Shown here one piece after another: positions 33,288-38,736 of a stretch of 38,736 nucleotides of DNA. The notes beneath the pieces were generated by a model, which worked only from the letters and a program-made list of their open reading frames with translations, had not been told where the DNA came from and did no database searches. Each line of letters starts with the position of its first letter. Position 1 is the stretch's first letter. Made by a program: the position numbers and the translations under genes. The stretch lies in the NCBI GenBank assembly GCA_016234705.1, contig JACRAS010000240.1, positions 1 to 38,736 of the forward strand. The letters run 5' to 3'. This DNA is from Betaproteobacteria bacterium (GTDB lineage: Bacteria > Pseudomonadota > Gammaproteobacteria > Burkholderiales > SG8-39).

Positions 33288-34040
33288 ATGAACGGCCCCA
33301 TGAAACCCTGGCCCTATCCGCGCATCATCGCCCACCGCGGCGGCGGCACGCTCGCTCCGGAAAACACGCTGGGCGGCATGCGCAAGGCGAAGGAACTAGG
33401 TTTTGCCGGCGTCGAATTCGACGTCATGCTGGCGGCAGATGCCACACCCATCCTGATGCACGATGAGACGCTGGAGCGCACCACCGACGGCCGCGGCGCC
33501 GTGGCCGCGACCGCATATCGCGATATGCTCAAGCTCGACGCCGGCAGTTGGTACTCGCGCGAGCACGCGGGCGAACCGGTGCCGAGCTTCGAGCGCGCGG
33601 GCAGGCTCTGCATCGCGCTGGGACTCTGGGCCAACGTCGAGATAAAACCGACCGCGGGCTTCGAAACCGAAACCGGCACCGCGGCGGCGCTGCTCGCGCG
33701 CGCGCTTTGGCGCCGCGCGCCGGTGCAGCCCCTGCTGTCCTCGTTCCAGCCGCCGGCGCTGGCCGCGGCCAAAGAGGCCGCGCCCGAGCTACCGCGCGGC
33801 GCGCTGACCAAGAGCATCGCGCCGGACTGGCAATCGCGGATGCAGGAATTCGGCTGCGTGTCCCTGCACTGCGATTACCGCACGCTGCTGCCGCGGCAGG
33901 CGCGCGCGGTGCGCGACGCGGGCTACTGGCTGTTGTGTTACACCGTCAACGATCCCGCGACCCTGCGCGTGCTGTTCGATTGGGGCGTCGATGCCATCGT
34001 CACCGACCGGCTGGACCTGATTCCGCCCGATTTCAGATAA
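33288..34040 (+). CDS. ugpQ: Glycerophosphodiester phosphodiesterase
   Basis: UgpQ hydrolyses glycerophosphodiesters to glycerol 3-phosphate and the alcohol. The 250-residue protein shows the GDPD core: IIAHRGGGTLAPENTL (active-site His-Arg), GVEFDVMLAADATPILMHDE with the metal-binding Glu and Asp and the second His, and NVEIKPT. The C-terminal VRDAGYWLLCYTVNDPATL and IVTDRLDL complete the TIM-barrel. The ATG at 33288 follows AGCAGG; 33300 is an alternative start. It follows ugpB closely on the same strand, with ugpAEC absent. Confidence 0.93.
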   Translation: MNGPMKPWPYPRIIAHRGGGTLAPENTLGGMRKAKELGFAGVEFDVMLAADATPILMHDETLERTTDGRGAVAATAYRDMLKLDAGSWYSREHAGEPVPSFERAGRLCIALGLWANVEIKPTAGFETETGTAAALLARALWRRAPVQPLLSSFQPPALAAAKEAAPELPRGALTKSIAPDWQSRMQEFGCVSLHCDYRTLLPRQARAVRDAGYWLLCYTVNDPATLRVLFDWGVDAIVTDRLDLIPPDFR

Positions 34041-34131
34041 CCGTCCCGGTTTGCAAAGTCCCGCGGGCTGTCTCAGAATGGCTGAACCTGAACCCGTCGT
34101 GGACTTGGGTGAGCATCAGGGAATGGATCCG

Positions 34132-34164
34132 CCCGGCTTGTAACGAAGGCTTACAATTTCCGGG
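34132..34164 (+). promoter_or_regulatory. Palindromic element upstream of a small secreted protein
   Basis: TTGTAA (34138-34143) and TTACAA (34151-34156) are seven bases apart and are framed by CCCGG (34132-34136) and CCGGG (34160-34164), giving a nested dyad. It may be a regulator site or the end of the ugp transcript. Which is not known. Confidence 0.4.
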
Positions 34165-34235
34165 TCAACTCCAGGCTGCCCGGTGCGTTTTTGCCACCAT
34201 GGGAGAACGTCTCCCGCTATATAAAGGAGTTGCAA

Positions 34236-34571
34236 ATGTCCAAGTTCAAGACCAGTATCGCCGCCCTGGTGATCGCCGCCCTGCCCGCATTGGCATTCGC
34301 TCAAGCCACGCCGGCTACCCCTGCCACTCCGGGGATCGACAAGCGCCAGGCCGAACAGCAAAAGCGTATCGACCAGGGCGTGAAGTCCGGCCAACTTACC
34401 GGCCGCGAAGCCGCCAGGCTGGAAAAAGGCCAGGCCAAGGTGCAGCGCATGGAAGACAAGGCCAAAGCCGACGGCGTGGTAACGGCGAAAGAGCGCAAGC
34501 AAATCACGCACGAGCAGGACAAGCAGAGCCGGCGCATCGCGCGCGAGAAGCACGACCGGCAGCGCAAGTAA
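34236..34571 (+). CDS. Small secreted, highly charged protein of unknown function
   Basis: The 111-residue protein has a signal peptide ending at AFAQATP near residue 22, a short Pro/Thr linker, and then a Lys/Arg/Glu-rich helical part. The pattern LTGREAARLEKGQAKV followed by ADGVVTAKERKQITHEQDKQ resembles a paired motif common in small proteobacterial periplasmic proteins. The acidic DGVVTAKE looks a little like an EF-hand loop, but calcium binding is only a guess. The ATG at 34236 follows AAAGGAG (34223-34229). I do not know the function. Confidence 0.72.
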   Translation: MSKFKTSIAALVIAALPALAFAQATPATPATPGIDKRQAEQQKRIDQGVKSGQLTGREAARLEKGQAKVQRMEDKAKADGVVTAKERKQITHEQDKQSRRIAREKHDRQRK

Positions 34572-34595
34572 GCTGCAGCCAAGGACCGACCAGAA

Positions 34596-34612
34596 CCCGG
34601 GTTGGCCCCGGG
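34596..34612 (+). terminator. GC-rich hairpin after the small secreted protein
   Basis: CCCGGG (34596-34601) and CCCGGG (34607-34612) form a 6-bp hairpin with loop TTGGC. No T-run follows, so it is at best a weak or factor-assisted terminator. Confidence 0.35.
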
Positions 34613-34673
34613 CGTTATGCGCTTATTTGTCGATCGCGGGATGATTTTGGTACCATCACATTATTGGTAGGAA

Positions 34674-34859
34674 ATGCCCATGGGCGTTTCACTAAAATCA
34701 CTTGGTATCGATCGGCTCAGCGTTGCGGAGCGCCTGCTTCTCGTTGAAGAACTTTGGGATAGCATTGCTGCTGCTACCCCGCTGACAGACGCTCAACGTG
34801 CCGAACTCGATCGTCGCCTAGCAGACCACGAAGCCAATCCTGACGACGTAGTTTCTTAG
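34674..34859 (+). CDS. Orphan addiction-module antitoxin component
   Basis: This 61-residue protein matches the small 'addiction module component' family (RelE/ParE-associated antitoxins): a hydrophobic first part, LSVAERLLLVEELWDSIAA, then LTDAQRAELDRRLADHEANP. Such genes normally lie directly before a RelE/ParE-type toxin gene. No toxin gene follows here; the next sequence is a short unmatched stretch and then a group II intron 3' end. The GGTAGG ribosome site supports a start at 34674, or 34680 two codons later. The gene is likely a remnant of a broken toxin-antitoxin pair. Confidence 0.78.
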   Translation: MPMGVSLKSLGIDRLSVAERLLLVEELWDSIAAATPLTDAQRAELDRRLADHEANPDDVVS

Positions 34860-34917
34860 GAAGAAGTTCAATCCTCTATCACCAACCGCTTGTTGAGTTC
34901 CGAGAACTACGCGCCTA

Positions 34918-35038
34918 ATTGGGTAAGGGCCGGCTTCTAATCGGCCCTCCCCACACCACCCGGCATGCGGGTCCGCACCGGGCGGTTCACGTACAGGGAG
35001 TACGCGCCGCACTCAGGCGTAAGATAACGAAAGCTTGG
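34918..35038 (-). mobile_element. Group II intron, 3' fragment with domain V and VI
   Basis: On the minus strand, 34986-34955 folds as a 32-base hairpin with a 9-bp lower helix containing CCGCC, a 2-base bulge on the 3' side and a short upper helix: the shape of intron domain V. It is followed by a second hairpin GGGCCG/CGGCCC with an unpaired A near its base, fitting domain VI, and then ACCCAAT at the likely 3' end. The lead-in around 35020 also fits the sequences found after intron reverse transcriptases. No reverse transcriptase is present, so the element is truncated. Confidence 0.72.
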
Positions 35039-35039
35039 T

Positions 35040-35519
35040 ATGCCTATCTCGACTGAACGGCTGGATACCGGGGCGGGCGGCGGCTTTCTCCCGGACCGGG
35101 GCTATATCGCGGAACTTGCTCGGCCATGGAAGCTTCTTAGCTTGGCGATCGGAATGGGATGGTTACTCTTTGGCGCTCTGAATTACGGCATCTCGGACTG
35201 GGATGTCGGAATCAGCATCCTGATGGGTGGCCTGACGTACGTGTTCGCGCCCTGGAGCGTCGGAACAATCCTCGCCGCTATCCGGCGAAGGCCGCGCGGC
35301 TGGATTCTCAGGATCGTCACAGCGCTTTTCGTCGCATGGATCGTGGTGGACGGTATCTATGTGCTCTATCACACCATGATGGGCAACGAGATGTTCCGCA
35401 TTGAGAACTTCTACGCTTCCTCCGCGCTATACTTGCTGGCCGGCTCGATCTGGCTTTATCGTGGGTCTTTGCGCGAATTCCTGACGAATGTGCGAGACCT
35501 CTTCCGTAGTACCGTCTAA
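35040..35519 (+). CDS. Membrane protein of unknown function, 159 residues
   Basis: The protein has four hydrophobic segments: about residues 31-50 (LLSLAIGMGWLLFGALNYG), 54-75 (VGISILMGGLTYVFAPW), 88-108 (WILRIVTALFVAWIVVDGI) and 126-142 (SALYLLAGSIWLY). Charged loops and a basic C-terminus separate and follow them. I do not recognise a family. The proposed ATG (35040) touches the intron remnant and lacks a good ribosome site, so the gene may have lost its original upstream region or may start further inside. Confidence 0.55.
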   Translation: MPISTERLDTGAGGGFLPDRGYIAELARPWKLLSLAIGMGWLLFGALNYGISDWDVGISILMGGLTYVFAPWSVGTILAAIRRRPRGWILRIVTALFVAWIVVDGIYVLYHTMMGNEMFRIENFYASSALYLLAGSIWLYRGSLREFLTNVRDLFRSTV

Positions 35520-35590
35520 CCTCCAAATCGAGGAGGACGCTGCGATAGCGGCGCCGCGCTTGCTGGCTCGCGCTCCTCATTCGGAACGTT

Positions 35591-35749
35591 GAGGCTGTGC
35601 AAAAACCCTGGCACGGAAATTTCCGATGAATTCACTCACCAAACGGTCTCTCAGATCGATCTACAATCGACGATCGCGTGCTTGGGAGAGGTTCAAGGAC
35701 TCCCGAAAAACACCCCCTTTCGCTCGCGAAGGGGTTTTTGCACAGCCTC
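35591..35749. mobile_element. MITE-like element with 18-bp terminal inverted repeats
   Basis: GAGGCTGTGCAAAAACCC at 35591-35608 and its exact inverse, GGGTTTTTGCACAGCCTC, at 35732-35749 bound a 159-bp element with no credible gene. GTT directly flanks both ends (35588-35590 and 35750-35752), compatible with a 3-bp target duplication. The ends resemble those of DDE-transposase insertion sequences, so a related full element may mobilise it. Confidence 0.75.
35713..35740 (+). terminator. Intrinsic terminator carried by the MITE-like element
   Basis: CCCCTT (35714-35719) and AAGGGG (35729-35734) form a hairpin, extended by inner CG/GC pairs, and are followed by TTTTT. It would stop plus-strand transcription coming from the membrane-protein gene at 35040. 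Confidence 0.65.
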
Positions 35750-35790
35750 GTTAGATTTCATGAACCTCTCAGACGACCAGCTCCAACTTT

Positions 35791-36195
35791 ATGCTGAGCT
35801 CAATGAAAGCGATGTCGCAGTACCTGCCAGCCACTAGTAACCGATTGCTTGTCGGTATCGTAGTCGTGGCTGCAGCAATCTATGGACTTCTCGCAGTTGT
35901 CCTCACGCTCAACATCATTAGGGCGCCACTCGCGCTATTGGGCGTACTTCTCCTCGCCACACTTTCCTGGGGTATGTGGCGCTTGAAGCAATGGGCGCGA
36001 TGGATAACTGTCGGTGCCATTTGGATTGGAATAATCGTGATTCCGATCGGCGTTCTCAATCCGTTCGCTGCAATGGATTGGGAAGGAGGTGCGCCGCGAT
36101 GGGAAGTCCTGGCTTTCTGGATAGCATTGGGGGTCGCGTTCGGCTTATTCGTCCTGCATATCCTCGGGAAGCACAAGGGGGAATTTAAGTGGTAG
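35791..36195 (+). CDS. Membrane protein of unknown function, 134 residues
   Basis: At least three hydrophobic segments are seen: LLVGIVVVAAAIYGLLAVVL, APLALLGVLLLATLSW, and WITVGAIWIGIIVIPIGV, with a fourth near the C-terminus (VLAFWIALGVAFGLFVLHIL). No family is recognised. The start could be 35791, 35803 or 35812. A 25-codon frame at 35760-35837 overlaps the start in another phase and might be a leader, but nothing else supports it. The 229 bp after the stop hold no feature I can name. Confidence 0.5.
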   Translation: MLSSMKAMSQYLPATSNRLLVGIVVVAAAIYGLLAVVLTLNIIRAPLALLGVLLLATLSWGMWRLKQWARWITVGAIWIGIIVIPIGVLNPFAAMDWEGGAPRWEVLAFWIALGVAFGLFVLHILGKHKGEFKW

Positions 36196-36424
36196 GGACA
36201 GCGCACTCTAACCGCGCGCCGCAAACTGACGCGCGTGGTGCAGCGTACTTCGATCAACCATCGCAGCCGCGCGGTTGAACGCGGACTATAAGGACTTCCC
36301 CGGAACGTTAGGTCGCTTCTGGCGGGCGTCCAGCGAACAGCGCCGCAGGATTCGCCCAATGAATCGTCCCGAATAACCGGTACATAGCCAGGAGCAGTCC
36401 ATCAGTGCCGTTCGCCACCGAGGG

Positions 36425-37384
36425 TCAAGCGCGAAGCAAGGCCTGCCCTTCGAGGTAGCGCAGCAACTGCGCGCTTAGGTCGGGCGCGAGGCAGTCGAAC
36501 ACCTTCGACTCCTCCATTCCCCGCAGCCAAGTGAGCTGGCGCTTGGCCAGTTGCCGCGTGGCGTAGATGCCGCGGTCGCGCAGCGTGGCGCGGTCATACG
36601 CACCTTCAAGATGTTCCCAGGCCTGGCGGTAGCCGACGCAGCGCATCGATGGCAGGCCGGGGTCGAGAGCATATTTCTCTCGCAGGCCGGCGAGTTCCTC
36701 GACCAGACCCGCTGCGAGCATGGCTTCGAAGCGCAACTCGATGCGCCGGTGTAAAGCCGCGCGGTCTGACGGAACCAGTGCCAGCGGCACGAAACTGTAC
36801 TGCGCCGGAGCAGCCACGCGCGCACCCTGCAACGCCGACAGCGGCCTGCCGGCTATGCGAAAAACTTCGAGCGCGCGCTGGATGCGTTGCGCGTCGCCGG
36901 GTTTCAGCCGGGCAGCCGCAGGCGCGTCGATGCGCGCCAGTTCCGCATGCAACGCGGGCCAGCCTTTTTCTCTCGCCTCAACTTCGATCGTGGCGCGAAC
37001 CGCGGCGTCGGCCGGCGGCAGACGGGACAGCCCCTCGCGCAGTGCCTTGAAGTAAAGCATGGTGCCGCCGGCCAAGAGCGGCACGCGGCCGCGGCCGGCG
37101 ATCTCCCGCATCAGGCGCGTCGCATCGCTGCGAAACTGTGCCGCCGAATAGCTCTGGTCGGGATCGATCACGTCGATCAGATGATGCGGCGCCGCGGCAC
37201 GCTCGGCGGCCTTGGGCTTGGCCGTGCCTACGTCCATGTCGCGGTACACCTGCGCCGAATCCACGCTGACGATCTCGACCGGAAAACGCGCCGCGATCTC
37301 GAGCGCCAGCGCGGTCTTGCCGCTGGCGGTGGGCCCCATCAGCAAGATTGCAGGCGGCAATCCCGCCGGTAATGAACAGGTCAT
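36425..37384 (-). CDS. miaA: tRNA dimethylallyltransferase
   Basis: MiaA transfers a dimethylallyl group to A37 of tRNAs that read codons beginning with U. The 319-residue protein has the P-loop [18 protein letters not shown] near residue 16, [19 protein letters not shown], then [32 protein letters not shown] and the C-terminal [16 protein letters not shown]. The ATG at 37384 was chosen since it places the P-loop close to the N-terminus; the frame stays open further upstream. It lies after the panE-type gene and mutL on the same strand, the common mutL-miaA neighbourhood. Confidence 0.96.
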   Translation of the reverse strand: MTCSLPAGLPPAILLMGPTASGKTALALEIAARFPVEIVSVDSAQVYRDMDVGTAKPKAAERAAAPHHLIDVIDPDQSYSAAQFRSDATRLMREIAGRGRVPLLAGGTMLYFKALREGLSRLPPADAAVRATIEVEAREKGWPALHAELARIDAPAAARLKPGDAQRIQRALEVFRIAGRPLSALQGARVAAPAQYSFVPLALVPSDRAALHRRIELRFEAMLAAGLVEELAGLREKYALDPGLPSMRCVGYRQAWEHLEGAYDRATLRDRGIYATRQLAKRQLTWLRGMEESKVFDCLAPDLSAQLLRYLEGQALLRA

Positions 37385-37409
37385 GCGACGAATGGTCGAT
37401 TCAGAGAAA

Positions 37410-38351
37410 TTACGCAGCCGCGCCGCGCCGGCGACGCGCCTCATAGGCCTGCAAATGGCAATACGCCGTCGCGAGCATGCGCGCGTCGGCGCCGGCAGCG
37501 CGTGCATGCCGCAGCATGTCGCCGACGATGTGATCGGCCTCGACGCGCCCGCCGGTCTCGATGTCGCGCAGCATGGAGGCGGTGAACGCCGAACCGCGTA
37601 CGAACAGCATGCTCTCCGTCTGCCGCATGGATTCGGCGCGCGGCGCATGGCCGGCCGCGCCTGCGGCAGTCGCGCAGGCGGACAGCGCTTCGCGCATCAA
37701 CGCCTCCCCGTCCCCGGTGCTGAGGATCTCGCCCACGCTGGCGCGCATCAGGCAGGTCATCGCGGCAAGACTCGCCAACAGCACGAACTTCTCCCACATA
37801 TCCTGCTCGATGTCTGCGCTGACGCCGCATTCGATCGAGACACGCGCGTAGGCTTGCGCCAGTTCCTGCAGCAAGTCCTTGGCGTGCGCATGATTGCCCG
37901 CGCGCGGGCCGCAGTTGATGCGCTGGAATTGGCTGAGATGGCGGATGCTGCCATCCGCGTCCAGGGTCGAGGCGATATGACAGGTTCCGCCGAGCACGCG
38001 CGCGCTGCCGAAAGCCTGCTCCATCCTGGCGAGGTGCGCCATGCCATTGAGCAAGGGCAGGATCAGGGTGTTCGGTCCCATGGCAGCGTCAATGGAGACT
38101 ATCGATGCGTCGAGGTCATAGGCCTTGCATGACAGGATCGCCAGGTCGTAATCTGGCCGCACCGTCTCCTCGAGCACGGTGCGCACGGAAAGCTGCGCAT
38201 CGCCCAGCGGGCTCTTGATCACCAGGCCGGCCTGCGCCAGCTTTCGCGCGCGCTGCGGCCGCACCAGAAAAGTCACGTCGGCGCCGGCCTGCGCCAGCCG
38301 GCCGCCGAAATAGCCGCCGACCGCGCCGGCGCCGAGTACTAACACCTTCAT
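37410..38351 (-). CDS. 2-dehydropantoate 2-reductase family protein
   Basis: The 313-residue protein is of the ApbA/PanE family, which reduces ketopantoate to pantoate with NADPH. It starts with the Rossmann motif [20 protein letters not shown]; later parts include [22 protein letters not shown], the catalytic-lysine region [20 protein letters not shown], and [21 protein letters not shown] with the typical C-terminal helix. The ATG at 38351 puts the Rossmann motif at the start. Many genomes carry several PanE-like genes, so the true substrate may differ. It sits between mutL and miaA, an insertion into a usual pair. Confidence 0.88.
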   Translation of the reverse strand: MKVLVLGAGAVGGYFGGRLAQAGADVTFLVRPQRARKLAQAGLVIKSPLGDAQLSVRTVLEETVRPDYDLAILSCKAYDLDASIVSIDAAMGPNTLILPLLNGMAHLARMEQAFGSARVLGGTCHIASTLDADGSIRHLSQFQRINCGPRAGNHAHAKDLLQELAQAYARVSIECGVSADIEQDMWEKFVLLASLAAMTCLMRASVGEILSTGDGEALMREALSACATAAGAAGHAPRAESMRQTESMLFVRGSAFTASMLRDIETGGRVEADHIVGDMLRHARAAGADARMLATAYCHLQAYEARRRRGAAA

Positions 38352-38373
38352 TGCCGCTCTCCAATCGTCACGT

Positions 38374-38736
38374 TCAACGTCCACGCAAAAACAGCTTGTC
38401 CAGATCGGCCATGCTCATCTGATACCAGGTGGGCCGGCCGTGATTGCACTGGCCGGAGCGTTCTGTCACTTCCATTTCGCGCAGCAGCGCATTCATCTCG
38501 GTCAGCGTCAGTGGCCGGTGCGCGCGCACCGCGCCATGGCAGGCCATGGTCGAGAGCAGTTCGTGCTGGTGCTCGGTGAGCACGCGGCTGCCGCCGAACT
38601 CGCGCACCTCCGCGAGCAACGCATGCGCCAGGTCGGCGACGTCCGCGGACGCGAGCATGGACGGGACCGCGCGCACCGCCAGCGCCGTCGGGGACAAGGG
38701 CGCGATATCGAAGCCGAGCTGCTGCAGCACGGCGGC
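38374..38736 (-). CDS. mutL: DNA mismatch repair protein MutL, C-terminal part
   Basis: This is the C-terminal end of MutL, the mismatch-repair coordinator that links MutS to strand incision and helicase loading. The frame shows [20 protein letters not shown], then [20 protein letters not shown], the conserved C-terminal dimerisation and regulatory region, and the end [10 protein letters not shown]. The gene continues past the right edge, so its N-terminal ATPase is outside the window. It lies 22 bp before the panE-type gene on the same strand. The GQCNHGRPT ending is highly typical of bacterial MutL. Confidence 0.95.
   Translation of the reverse strand, partial: AAVLQQLGFDIAPLSPTALAVRAVPSMLASADVADLAHALLAEVREFGGSRVLTEHQHELLSTMACHGAVRAHRPLTLTEMNALLREMEVTERSGQCNHGRPTWYQMSMADLDKLFLRGR

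Noticed and set aside
34860..34917. Possible toxin fragment right after the antitoxin
   Set aside because: All three frames stop within about 30 codons and none resembles a RelE/ParE toxin.

Overview
The window is GC-rich, densely coded bacterial DNA that fits a betaproteobacterium. The evidence is gene order as well as protein family: rsmI-yraN-diaA-dolP, birA-coaX-SPOR, mutL-miaA and a Bordetella-type ftrABCD set are all arranged as expected for that class. I cannot fix the order or genus from sequence alone. No rRNA, tRNA or CRISPR array was seen. rsmI is cut by the left edge and mutL by the right edge.

Layout. Positions 1-7354 hold housekeeping and envelope genes: rsmI (minus) diverging from yraN, a secreted HIRAN protein, diaA, the lipoprotein dolP, rfaE2, and a moxR / DUF58 / transglutaminase operon. 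Positions 7355-9428 are a disturbed patch: a lone AAA-DUF4143 ATPase gene lies between two 60-bp direct repeats, next to the 5' fragment of a group II intron. Positions 9429-14158 (all minus) read birA, an M81 metallopeptidase, coaX, a SPOR protein and a PaiB-like protein.

Positions 14265-31738 form an iron and peroxide island. Two Fur-box promoters of the same design each start a hemP gene. The first hemP leads tonB-exbB-exbD and a siderophore receptor. The second leads a ferrous-iron system (ftrA, an OprB-type porin, ftrB, ftrC, ftrD) with a possible 50-aa ORF in front. oxyR and katA follow back to back with a 55-aa membrane ORF between them, then a Dps-type ferritin, then a ferric-iron ABC transporter (fbpC, fbpB, fbpA) on alternating strands with two more Fur boxes. 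Import of ferrous and ferric iron thus sits beside peroxide defence and iron storage, which fits joint Fur/OxyR control (inference).

Positions 31940-34040 hold ugpB and ugpQ without the usual ugpAEC genes between them. Positions 34041-36424 are accessory: a small secreted basic protein, an orphan antitoxin, a group II intron 3' end, two unknown membrane proteins and a 159-bp MITE-like element. The window closes with miaA, a panE-family reductase and mutL, all minus.

The most unusual points are the duplicated hemP/Fur promoter module with start codons at the predicted transcription start, a 10-base motif repeated in the leaders of the iron genes, the porin inside the ferrous-iron operon, and the mobile remnants that replace or flank genes. 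I did not find a clearly new multi-gene defence or biosynthetic system.
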